Shown: positions 11,283 to 21,404 of the stretch, one piece after another | Layout: every line of letters begins with the position of its first letter | Position numbering within the stretch: position 1 is the first letter of the stretch | From: Oppiella nova | Taxonomy: Eukaryota > Arthropoda > Arachnida > Sarcoptiformes > Oppiidae | NCBI GenBank assembly: GCA_905397405.1 | Contig: CAJPVJ010000063.1 | Location: 1 to 46,307, forward strand | Direction: 5' to 3' | DNA length: 46,307 nucleotides | Notes under the pieces: generated by a model | What the model was told of the DNA's origin: nothing | What the model saw: only the letters and a program-made list of their open reading frames with translations | Database searches by the model: none | Made by a program: the position numbers and the translations under genes

Positions 11283-11560
11283 AATCACTTGTACCGTAGT
11301 TATTGAACCAGAAGTTAGACCATTGCTTACATTTTAAGACAATGCATGTCTTAAGCGATGATCACTGAATAAATGGTGTAATGATTGCAAACTATAAACT
11401 CGTATTTATTCGCGTAAAATGTCAATAGTATTGAAAGTATTGCATAACTCGTACCATAATATTATTGATTCAATTATAGGCGTGAAGTATGAAAACAAAT
11501 TAAAACTGAAAAACCGGATTAAAAACTCGTATTTTCATAGAAAACAGACTTATTTTACAG
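11283..11560 (+). repeat. Dispersed repeat, copy B
   Basis: Diverged copy of 5375-5601. It keeps the palindrome, the AATAAA and the AAAAACTCGTATTTTCATAG string, with about 45 extra bases in the middle. It has no MRPS25 coding sequence. Confidence 0.75.
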
Positions 11561-11896
11561 GATTTAAAAACATTGTGCAAAACCTTATCATCGAAAACAT
11601 AATCAAATAATTAACTAAAAAAATATACAATAAATTAGATCTTGATTTATACAGTTATATCATATAAACGTTGAATTTATAGCCAATTAATGGGGAAAAC
11701 GACGACAAAAATCACATAAATTTTATAGCATTTCGAGGAATACTGTGTAATAGACTGACCGGTAGTCTAACCAAACAGTCTGTCCATACAAACAAACCCT
11801 TAAACAATCCATTAGTTTTGGATTACATTTCAACAAAAATCGGGAAAACAATCGCTATTTTCCGTAATAATTAGCTATAATAAAACGGGACACCCA

Positions 11897-13930
11897 TTAG
11901 GAGTGTGCGCTATTCTGGTCCTCATTGCCGTGCTGTTGAACAAAGTACTCGATCTCCAGTTCCTTCAGGTTCTCCTCCAGCATATGCAGCTCGTCATACT
12001 TGTGCGCCTCCCGGGCCTGTCGTATGTAATTGCGTATAATATTGATCTGCTGTAGCATCGGATCCATGCCATCGCCACCACCACCGCCACCGCCGGCACC
12101 GACACTATCAACGTCTGCGCGGTTGCGCTGATGGCTCGTGAACTCCGGGTTCCAGCCGTCCTCCGGCGACACGACTACCCCCTCATCGCCTGTGACTCTC
12201 GTATTAGTCTCGGAGTAGTTGTGATTAAGACTAATGTTTTGGCGTTTAGGCGACGCCGCGAACCGTTTCTGCTCCTCGAGAGCCAGTTGTCGCTCGTATT
12301 GGATCCGCTTCTCGATCTCTAGGCGTCGCTGCTCCTGAAGTCTCTTCAATTCCTCGGCAGTGGGAAGTGTCGGCAAACCGAGCATTGTGTGCCTCAAGAA
12401 GTGTGTGACCGACGAGCGGATACTGTTCTGGAGTTGAAGCTGTTTTGGTTGCGGCGGCCGCTCCTCCTGAGTGCCCAACGACGCGATCTTACGGCTGATT
12501 ATCAATGAGAAAAACAAAGTAACCATTAAGTGATAGATCTTGGGATCAATCGACTCACGCCATACCTCAATATATCGACATTTTCGGCTAATTTTGTTAA
12601 TTTGAGTTTCAATTCTTGAGCGTCTTTTAGATGATAATTAGTTTCACCCAAACTGTAGGCAAACAAACGGAATCAATGGTTATAATCTCGGATCAAATCT
12701 CACATCTTTTGGGAACCATTACCTCAAGGAGTCGCTCATTTGGAAGAACAGTGGCGCCAATCGCTCGACTTCTTTGATCTGTTCCCGCATTCTGTCGTAG
12801 AATTGACTCAAAATGGGTCGCAACGTGTTGTCCTCGATCTGCCGGTCCCTCCGGTCTAACAGTGTCTTACAGTCGCCGCAGACTCTGATGTGCGGATCGC
12901 CACTCGAGTTGACAATCGACAGCAAACTACTACTACTTCCTCGACGGCTGAGGTTTGTCTTCGGCAGCAACGATAGGCTACTCTCCTCTAAATTCGTGGG
13001 ACTAATGATTTTGCCTACAGTTTGGGACACAAGACATAGACATTCAGTCAGACATTCAGATCAAAAACCATTATCTTAAGAGTCTTCAGACTATTGGCAG
13101 CCAATCAATAGCGTAATCTATACACCATTGATGGCACGGAGACTAACAGTAAACACAACGCCTTAAGAGTCTCAAGACAATCGGTGGTCACAATTATCTG
13201 CAAAACCATCGGACGACGACTTACGCGCGTAAACAAAGTCCAAAAACTGGGAACAGTTGTGACACATAATCCCACCGCAGAGTCGGCAATGGTGTCGACG
13301 GCGGCTAAGATTGAAACTTTTGGCGCAGTTCGGACACAGCCGGACGTCATCGTCGTTGGCCCACAAGACCACTGTCTTCTCGTGGAGTTTACGCTTCTCC
13401 GGCTCTTTGGGCGCATCGGTAATCAGTTTATCTAATCTGATGAGCAGTTTATTGGTTTCCATGACATAGCGCTCAATACGCGAGTCGCGGATCCGTCGGA
13501 AGTGGTCGAAGTGATTGCGTGTCTCACCTAAAGGTATAACATGATTATCACTCAATCAGATCCACGTCTTGGGCTATCGATGAGCCAAACCTATAGTCAT
13601 TTGGCGCCTCCAGTGGTCGACGTATGAGTGGCCGGGGTTTGCGTTGGCCACCGATGACGGCTCCTGTGTCTCATCCGCGGTGTCATTCTTCAGGATCTTC
13701 TTCGTCTTGTTGATGAGCCCTTTCAGTTGGGAACCGATCTGTTGTTTGCTGTTATGATTGGCCGACGATATGAACTCATTCTTGTGGTTCGCGTCGAAGT
13801 GGTCCTTCAAATCGGTGATCGTCTTGAGATCCTGGAGGCAAACGGGACACAAGAGGCCCTCCTTGACGGCCGCCTCGTCCGGGCGACCGGCGCTCTCGTC
13901 GTCGTCGGAGTCACCGAAAGGGTTGGACAT
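11897..13930 (-). CDS. Rbsn-5: Rabenosyn-5 (FYVE and Rab-binding endosomal effector)
   Basis: Early-endosome effector that links PI3P membranes to Rab5/Rab4 and SNARE machinery during recycling. Exons are 13930-13591, 13527-13225, 13014-12723, 12652-12566 and 12494-11897, giving 539 residues with every junction in phase. An N-terminal C2H2 finger (C28, C31, H44, H49 in LLCPVCLQDL...) follows an NPF motif. The FYVE domain begins at WAND (about 169) and holds the PI3P-binding RRHHCR (190-195). A helical Rabenosyn core follows with LSRKIASLG. The end is a Rab-binding domain, DPMLQQINIIRNYIRQAREA, with the DELHMLEENLKELE helix. The start at SNPFGD was preferred to an upstream ATG at 13966 because it fits the family. 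The long NPF-rich region and second Rab-binding repeat of vertebrates are absent, as in shorter arthropod forms. It diverges from RPB8. Confidence 0.95.
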
Positions 13931-14683
13931 CGCGATGGCCAGTGATATGCGGAGGAATGGGTCCACAAATAGCTTACCATCTAATGAATGGGTGTTTCAC
14001 AGCGATAGTCAATGTAAACACCAATTGAGTGAACCGTACAGTCATTACGTCGGTAGACTTTGGGGTAGTTTTGAGTTAATTTTGAGTTAATTTTGAGTTA
14101 ATTTTGATTAGTTTTTAGTGAATTAAATGTGTTTTAAGTGTAAAATGGGTTTAAAACTGGTTTTAAGTAACGATTTGTTTGATTGAAAAGTTTATTAATT
14201 ATTTTTTGGTGTGTTTTGTATTGTGTTTTATAGTGCGGGCGAAAAGCCGCACGTTTTATGTGGTTTTCCGCATTCAATGAGCGTTTGGTTTGCTTTTCAA
14301 AAACACATGTCCTTTGAATGAGTACTTCATTATCACCGCCAAACTGATCCGGCAATCAATTATCACACCTATTGGTCGACACGAACACCTCAACAATCAA
14401 CTCACGAACCCGTTGACACCACACACATCACCACTGATCTGATCCGCGGGTCAATCGGCTCCTAAAACAACCCATACCTCGCGATCTCAAGACATACACC
14501 ACTGATCATCACTACTGATCCACTGATCACTTCGCGCAACTGAAACACATCAACGAATCCATTGACACCACACACACACACATCACCACCGATCTGACCA
14601 GGCAATCAATCGGCTCCTAAACCCACCCGTACCTCGAGCTTAAGACATACGCCACTGACTATCACTACACAACTGATCCCGCG
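13931..14683. promoter_or_regulatory. Shared upstream region of Rabenosyn-5 and RPB8, with tandem duplication
   Basis: A 753-bp divergent promoter region. It contains four GTTTTGAGTTAA-like units at about 14069-14108. The next two copies of a roughly 155-bp unit, about 14385-14530 and 14535-14683, share TTGACACCACACACA, ATCGGCTCCTAAA and ACTGATCC. The second copy runs into the RPB8 start codon. Confidence 0.6.
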
Positions 14684-15133
14684 ATGGCCGGCGTACTATT
14701 CGAGGACATATTCGACGTGAAAGACCTGGACCCGGAGGGCAAGAAGTTCGACAGAGTGTCGCGACTGCACTGCGAGTCCGAGTCATTCAAGATGGACCTG
14801 ATTCTGGACGTGAACATCCAGGTCTACCCCATCGAGTTGGGCGATAAGTTCCGGCTGGTGATCGCCAGTACCCTCCGCGAGGACGGCTACCCGGATGACG
14901 GCGAGTGGACGGGCAATGAGCAGACCTCCTCGCGAGCCGACGCCTTCGAGTACGTGATGTACGGAAAGATATACCGTATCGAAGGCGATGATGGCCTGTC
15001 CGACGCCACACGACTAGCCGCTTATGTATCGTTTGGTGGGCTACTGATGCGATTACAGGGCGATCCCAACAATTTGCACGGTTTCGAGACCGATAAACAC
15101 GTGTATCTGTTGATGAAGAAGTTGGCGTTTTAG
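14684..15133 (+). CDS. Rpb8: RNA polymerase I/II/III common subunit RPB8 (RPABC3)
   Basis: Shared subunit of all three nuclear RNA polymerases, 149 residues in one exon. The family start [20 protein letters not shown], the [16 protein letters not shown] strand, the IYRIEGDD segment and the [18 protein letters not shown] block near the C-terminus are all present. The length equals that of animal orthologues (about 150). The ATG at 14684 gives the conserved N-terminus. AATAAA at 15332 is the likely poly(A) signal. It is divergent from Rabenosyn-5. Confidence 0.97.
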   Translation: MAGVLFEDIFDVKDLDPEGKKFDRVSRLHCESESFKMDLILDVNIQVYPIELGDKFRLVIASTLREDGYPDDGEWTGNEQTSSRADAFEYVMYGKIYRIEGDDGLSDATRLAAYVSFGGLLMRLQGDPNNLHGFETDKHVYLLMKKLAF

Positions 15134-15331
15134 TGGTGGGTGTATGTCGGTAGGTGTGGCCGATAGTGGTCTGTAAACTGATGGTCATTATCATTGATAC
15201 TATGTTTTCATATCTCGATTCAGTCGCTTAATTGTCTCGTAATTATGAGATTTATTATGATTTTTATCGTATTTTGTTTGTAATTAATATATTGAATATA
15301 CTTTTTTCGTAATGATTACATGTATTCTGTG

Positions 15332-15337
15332 AATAAA
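15332..15337 (+). terminator. Poly(A) signal of RPB8
   Basis: AATAAA about 200 bases after the RPB8 stop in an AT-rich 3' UTR. Confidence 0.6.
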
Positions 15338-15768
15338 AATATATTAATTTTTTCATTAAATTGTAATTACCGCTACCCTGGTAGTTAATTGTCTGATTTT
15401 TATCCAGTTAATTGTTTGACACAAACAATATTCAATTTATTTATACGTCAAATGATAGCCAAATCAAGCGTTTCCGAGTGTGGAAAGCCTTTCGTGAATA
15501 GAAATCAAATGAAAAGTTTGAAACAAAAGTTTAAATTAATTAAACTCTTGTTATGTATAAGAAAAGCATAAGTTTTTTGTGTTTTGTTTTTTGTTTGATT
15601 TGTTTTTTACGACACGATATACGAAATGAATGCCAAAATAAAGTTGTTTTCTGCGAGCCGTGAGGTTATGCCCTCCGGAAGAGATAGTGGTATGTATTGT
15701 GTGTCACAACACCAACTAATTTACACATCATTTTGCGAGTGATGGCTAAGGATTGTACTGTATTTACA

Positions 15769-16003
15769 GCTCACTTATGGGTTATTTCGAGAGCTTGTCC
15801 TACGAGTGGATCCCTCCAGACTTGACTTCAAATATCAAGTTTTGCTTTTCAAGTCCACAAAGTCTGCAGAAGTCGTTGAACTCTTGGTGCGAGAAATCAG
15901 TGCTTTTTCTTGGACTTCAGTTTTGTTTTATGCGATCACTAGTAGTATTTTGAGTGAAATATATGATATAAGCTATAGTTTTTGTGATACACCCTCGCGA
16001 GTC
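15769..16003 (+). other. Open, protein-like stretch upstream of the Notch-ligand gene
   Basis: After TTTACAG| the frame that later contains the signal-peptide ATG is open for about 78 codons. It reads like protein at first (KSTKSAEVVELLVREISAFS). It is either 5' UTR that happens to be open or an N-terminal extension. I do not recognise it and do not include it in the gene model. Confidence 0.3.
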
Positions 16004-18622
16004 ATGTTTAATTGTGTTTTAAAAGTGTATTTCCGATTATGTCTAGTACAAATCACTTTCCATACCATTGGCGCTCATATTTATGAGGTATTTCCCATTT
16101 TTGGCGTAACTTTTATAACTTTTATGTTATGAAAACTTTCGTGAAGTAACTTTTTTCAAGAATCTCATGTTCAATGTTAAATGCACTGAACTAGTGAACT
16201 TTTATTTGCATGCAAAAATTTGCCATAAACAGTTAATTTATTAAAGTCTTAAAACTTTTTACCGCTACTGTATCATAACTTATTGTAAAAAAGTAAAATT
16301 AACAATACCAGTACTGTAAATTTATGTAGCAAATAATTTTTTAAATAAGTTATACTGTACTCGATTTCTATACTAATTTCCTAATTACTAAAACTTTAAT
16401 AAAAAGTTTATTACGCTATTAAACGTAAAATAAAACTATAATTTTTAATCAATTCATTGTAAAAACTAAAAAGGTTTGCCACCAATTAATCGCTAACCTA
16501 TAGGACTAAAACTTTGCTAAAAAGTTTATAAGTTATAAATTAAAACACTATTAAACTTAAAATACAATTAAGTTGCCAAATCAAAAAAGTTACTTGCTAA
16601 CCTATAGGAAACCTCCACCAACAACTATTTGGTGGAACTGGATGTCTTGGAGTACATCAATGTGAACGGGAGGTTACTGAATGGAAACTGCTGTAGTGGC
16701 TACAAGTCCAGTGGTCTGTGCCGCGGCGGTAACGCCACGTGCAGACCCTACTGGAAGGTCTGTATCACTGAACAGCACAACAAGGACTCGAAGAACGCCA
16801 TTACGATTATACCTAAAGAGCGCCGGGAGGAGGCCGACAAGGCTACCGTTCCCACCACGAAAAAGCCGTCCATGTTTCGCAACTTCATAAACAGGTATGA
16901 CTTGAAAAAGCAATTTATTTCACATTATGGGCTAAACTCTAGTTTATGGGTACTCCGGAAGAATATTCGGCACCTCTTCGGGCAAATTGCCGGCTGAGGG
17001 CAAGAATGCCGGAAGTGTTAAGCCGTTGAACACGTCCGCCAACTCTTGTTCGATAGCCTTCTGGACCACCGATACCATCGCCGACAACACCCTACCGCTG
17101 AAGTTGAAAACGATGATCAACTCCAAGAAGTTGTTTAACGCGTCGGTGGATGAGCTCAAGAATAAGCATTTGTTGATTCTGGTGGAGGTGTGGCACAAAC
17201 AAAAGCCCGACACCAATGATAAGCTGATCACGAGGTACGTCGAGACCAAGAATATCAGTATTGATGGGAATAGTGTGGAGGAAAGCGAGTGGATGTACAG
17301 CGGGAAGAGTAGCCAAAAGCGGAACAACTCGACGAATGTCTACTTCACGTTCCGGTGGAGGATATCGCAGACTTTTTCCAACTTTTTGAATACGACCGCC
17401 GATGACAAGTGTCCGATGGGTTGGAGGGGAGAGGACTGTGAAGAACCTATTTGTATGGAGTCGTGTCACCCGACCCATGGGTTAGTAGAAAACCTAAGCT
17501 AACCTAACCTAACAACCCATACAAACTTAACCTAAACTCATACCCTATGTATTAAGTTACTGCGAACAGCCGGGTAAGTGTCAGTGCAGGTTCGGGTGGA
17601 CGGGCCTGAACTGCGACTACTGTATGACAATCCCGGGCTGTGCTCATGGATTCTGTACGAAACCATTGGAGTGCAAGTGCGAGGAGGGCTGGACAGGGAT
17701 GTTCTGCTCCACCCGTAAGTCCTATTCATTCACATAATTATCGTAATATAGGAACTAATGATCAAAAACTTCCCAACAATTCATAGCCAAATGCAAAGAC
17801 GGCTGCGACCCTAAAAACGGTCCGTAAATACATACCAACCCTTAAAACTACTGATAACTGACTACCTGTCCCTTTACCACATTGTTTAGGCTACTGTTCC
17901 GTGCCCGGGGAGTGCAAGTGTCGATTCGGGTAATTATAATCGCATTATCGCTAAACTCTTGGATAAACCAACTGATTATCTCGTATCTCATGTCACGGCA
18001 CCCATAGCTGGGAAGGGGATAATTGCAGCAAATGCTCGACCCTTCCGGGCTGTCAGCACGGCTCGTGCGTCGAGCCCCTGGACTGCAACTGCTCGGAGGG
18101 CTGGGAGGGTATGTTCTGCTCCACCCGTAAGTATAGTCATACCTATCATTATAAGTCACTTAACAAAAAGTTATAAAAACTTTTCACAACTTGTTTTTAT
18201 ATCGCAAACAAAACGTCAATCCGATAGCCATTTGTTCAAACGGTTGCGACAGTACTCACGGCTGGTGTAGGCGTCCCAAGGAGTGCCGGTGCCGACTCGG
18301 ATACAACGGTAATATCCCATACTATACCTCCATATACTAGATATACGAGCTTACGACTGGCCCTACAGGTGCCAACTGTACGGACTGCGTGCCGTACCCG
18401 GGCTGCCAACACGGCGCCTGTACGGACACCCCCTGGGCGTGCGATTGCGAGCCCGGATGGGGAGGCATAACGTGCGCCGAGCGGCTGAACTGGTGCGACA
18501 ACAACCCGAACCCCTGCCTCAACGCCGGCACCTGTATTAACGTCGAGAAAGCCGAGGGGAACTACATATGCAAGTGTGTCGTGGGCTACTCGGGCCGGCA
18601 TTGCGAGCAAATGCAGAACTAA
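16004..18622 (+). CDS. Secreted Delta-like Notch-ligand relative lacking most of the DSL domain
   Basis: Nine in-phase exons: 16004-16087, 16608-16894, 16962-17480, 17557-17714, 17787-17819, 17890-17929, 18008-18126, 18228-18308, 18369-18622. They code 524 residues. A signal peptide (1-25) precedes an MNNL-type domain with ELDVLEYINVNGRLLNGNCC, a CRPYWKVC motif and LLILVEVWH. The MNNL-DSL linker (EESEW...VYFTFRWRIS) aligns with Delta. Only the last cysteine pair of the DSL domain remains (KCPMGWRGEDC, 273-283). The first four DSL cysteines and the aromatic NYYG-type loop are missing within one exon. Seven EGF repeats follow. The EGF1-EGF2 pair (CxxGC...HGxC / PGCxHGxC...GWxGMFC) occurs three times on matching exon sets, then one EGF3-like repeat (LNWCDNNPNPC...). 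There is no membrane span, so the protein should be secreted. The exon 2-3 acceptor (CCGGAAG|A) is weak but is the one that fits phase. Notch-ligand ancestry is clear; function is inferred. Confidence 0.88.
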
Positions 18623-18700
18623 TCCCTATCCCAACAAAAAGCTACCATTCCTTTGGCGAAAAAAATATAATTTATTTATTTATTTGTGTATAAAAAACAA
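18623..18700. other. Convergent 3' ends of the Delta-like gene and UTP14
   Basis: Only 78 bases separate the two stop codons. TTTATTTATTTATTT at about 18671-18686 supplies AATAAA signals to the minus strand, so the mature 3' UTRs probably overlap. Confidence 0.6.
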
Positions 18701-20845
18701 CTATTTTTGCGATTTTTTCTCTAAATTGTTGCGATTTTTCTTTTTGTCGCGTTTCCTAAACACACGTCTCTTGGGGTTAGACTTCACTAACGCCTCGCTG
18801 TCCATGGGATCGATAATAGCGCCCATTTTGGTCACCACTGAGGGCGCCGTTAGCTCTTTGAACGCCGTCTCCGGATTCCAGGTGCGGCCCAACGGCTGCC
18901 GAATGCTATTCTCGAACTCCTCGACATTCTTGAAAGGGAACGGCAGTTGATTCACGCGATACTTCCCGATCACGGCGTCCCTCGTCTCGGAGATAATCAC
19001 GTTTCCAATCGTATTGTCCTTTCGGGGCCTTCGCTTCGCTTTCACCGTAAACCTCTTGACCCGGCGTTTCGACACTCGCAGGCCGTTCCCACCCCACTGT
19101 CCCCAACCGGGCAGATGGAGGTTCACATCCCGTTCCGACTCATTCTCGATGCGCTCTTTTTTGGCTTTTTTAAAGTCGGAGATCACGTCGTCGTCGGCGA
19201 ACGCCTCCGACACCAGACGCTTCTGCTCGTCGTCTGAGACACCATCCGATTCATCGACACTCTCGCCATCGGAGTCCATGTCTGTCACCATATCGGGCAA
19301 TGAGGTCTTCATTCTGTGCGCCTTAACCACAATGAAGTCGTTCGGATCAATCTCGGCCTCCCTTTGCGGCGCCGCCACCTCTTTGACGTCCTCATCAGTC
19401 ATCACATCCAGCGCTCGCTTCCGAGTCGTCGGGCGACTACTCAACGCTTCCACCTCTTCGGCAGCAGTGGGCGCTGGACCCGCGGTCTCGACGTTGATTG
19501 GCTCATCCGCTTCTTCCTCGACCTCCGGTATTATCTCAGCGTTTGGTCGACTCTCTCGACCGCTTCTCATCCATGGATTATAATCTTCGGGCAATTCCCG
19601 GAACTCATTGTCTTTATGAGTCGCCACTTCATTATCATCGCCAGAATCGCTGTCATCGCCATCACTGGCATCGACTTCTTGGTCGTCATCACCTTCGAAG
19701 CGAACCCTCCTTTGCGTCAATTTGTTGCTAATCTGGAGCTGTTCTGTGAGCGCCTCCCGAGCGCTGTCATCATACTGTGACCTCAGCTTCAGGTGTTTGG
19801 CCCACTTTCCCGTGTTTTTATGCTTAAGACTTGCTCTCTCGAGCGCCCGGAGTTTGTCCAACTCCTGGAGCTTCTCGACGGCCGCCATGGGGTCGGACTT
19901 CTTGGTCGCCTCGAACTCCTCGACCGACTTCTTAAGCCTCTCCCTCTTGAGGATCCGGTGATACCTCTTACTCTTGATCTTTGATTGGCGTTTGAGTCGC
20001 ACCTCTTCGTAGCTGAGAAGGGCTCGCATTTTCTGGAGCTCTTTGTGGCGGGCCTTCGCCTCCTCGAGACTCATGGCTTTCATGATCTTCTCCTCGGCCA
20101 CAGTCAACGGCTACTCAGAAGTAGACAACCAATTGATCCACAAATTACACCATAATTGTCACCAAAAATCATCACTCAATGAGTGGTCATTACCTTATCA
20201 TCGGTTAAGTTGTTCTCGGATTTGTTCAGCAGTTCCGCCACTTGTAGCTCGAGTTTAGTCTTCGGCCGGAAGTGTTTCACCACTGCTCGCGAGGGCTCCA
20301 GACTTAGCGCCTCCTGTTTGAGTGGGAACTGGAGCTGTGGGGCCGTCCGATTGGCGGCCACCACTTGATCCCATTTGCGGAGCTCTTTGGCGGTCACCTC
20401 GTAATTGACGGCGCGTTTGATTTTGTCGGACACTATCTTCTCGAGCGGTTCGTCCAGAAGTCGCTTCTTTGACCAGTGCTTCAACTTCTTCACCGATACA
20501 GTGGTTTCCCTGACATTCTTCAGCAGATCGTCGATCGACAGCTGATTATCGCCTGAATGTATGGATGGAAACAGTGGTTAGGAATCACTTCTTGGGACCA
20601 GAAATATGTTTACTTTTCGAGAGATTATATTCATTGACATCGGATTTAGGCTCAAATCGCGTGGCTTTCCATTTGAGCGCCTTCTGGGTCTTGGGATCAA
20701 GTCGTGCGATGTCTGTCAACAGCTGCGAGTGGTTTACGTCGTCATCGGATCCATCGGCGGATGCGTTGTCATCGATGTCCTCACCGGCGGACACAAACTC
20801 CTCGTCCTTCTGGGCGTTAATCCGCTTCAAGATCTTCGCCGACAT
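18701..20845 (-). CDS. Utp14: UTP14, small-subunit processome protein
   Basis: Nucleolar U3 snoRNP/SSU-processome component needed for 18S rRNA maturation, where UTP14 activates the helicase DHR1. Exons are 20845-20614, 20552-20194 and 20110-18701, in phase, giving 666 residues. The N-terminal part has SQLLTDIARLDPKTQKALKW-like family sequence and LPLKW-type basic helices. The middle is rich in Asp/Glu and Lys/Arg, with KLKHWSKKRLLDEPLEKIV. The large last exon holds SYEEVRLKRQSKIKSKRYHR, RALERASLKHKNTGKWAKHL, LPGWGQWGG (the UTP14 signature) and KYRVNQLPFPFKNVEEFENS, and ends in a basic tail. The overall length is near that of animal orthologues (about 700). It is divergent from the GFOD gene, with about 560 bp between start codons, and convergent with the Delta-like gene. 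Confidence 0.96.
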
Positions 20846-21404
20846 TGTCTCGACTGGTAAACTGTGTCAACGGTTAGACAATGGGTTCAGTCGGTGGTGA
20901 TAATCGCTGAAGACATGAGTGCACAACAGATGTAAACACAAACTGAAAGCAAAAACACGTTTTTCTCATAGGATTTAAACGCATTGAAAAAGGCATGCAT
21001 TGCATGACTTCAATGACAAACCACACATTTCTCCATACATTACAAACCCATTGCTTACTATAAAACAGTGCAACCCTTACGGCCAATGGATCGCGCAATG
21101 CCTTACTTTACGGTTAGGCGCGACACTCGTAGACAGTGTGCGACACCTGTTGTCAGCGGTAAGCAGTGCTGGCGTCCAATGGGACGTCAGTATTGCAGAC
21201 AAACACTGGAAACCGTTGCCAACAAAACGTCAAATGCATTGAAAAACTCATTGAAAAAGCATTGAATGACTCAATCATTGAGCGATTGTTTGTCAACAAA
21301 AGCGGTTCACAAATGAAGTGATGATTCACTCAACGACTATCACCACAGCGGAAGTGTTACCACACGGTATTGACACATAACTACCACACCGATCAACTGA
21401 TCCA
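20846..21404. promoter_or_regulatory. Shared upstream region of UTP14 and the GFOD gene
   Basis: 559 bp between divergent start codons. No core promoter motif could be assigned with confidence. It contains short repeats of CATTGAAAAA near 20981-20990 and 21237-21266. Confidence 0.5.

Noticed and set aside
12813-13079. Plus-strand ORFs over Rabenosyn-5
   Set aside because: Antisense shadows of verified FYVE/Rabenosyn exons. The other plus-strand ORFs at 12131, 13184, 13727 and 13758 are rejected for the same reason.
15806-16132. 108-codon ORF as an independent gene
   Set aside because: Its 3' part contains the signal-peptide exon of the Delta-like gene (16004-16087), and after 16087 it runs into the intron. 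Only the upstream open part is kept, as unexplained.
19014-19583. 189-codon plus-strand open frame
   Set aside because: Exactly antisense to the conserved UTP14 coding exon; a shadow of its codon bias.
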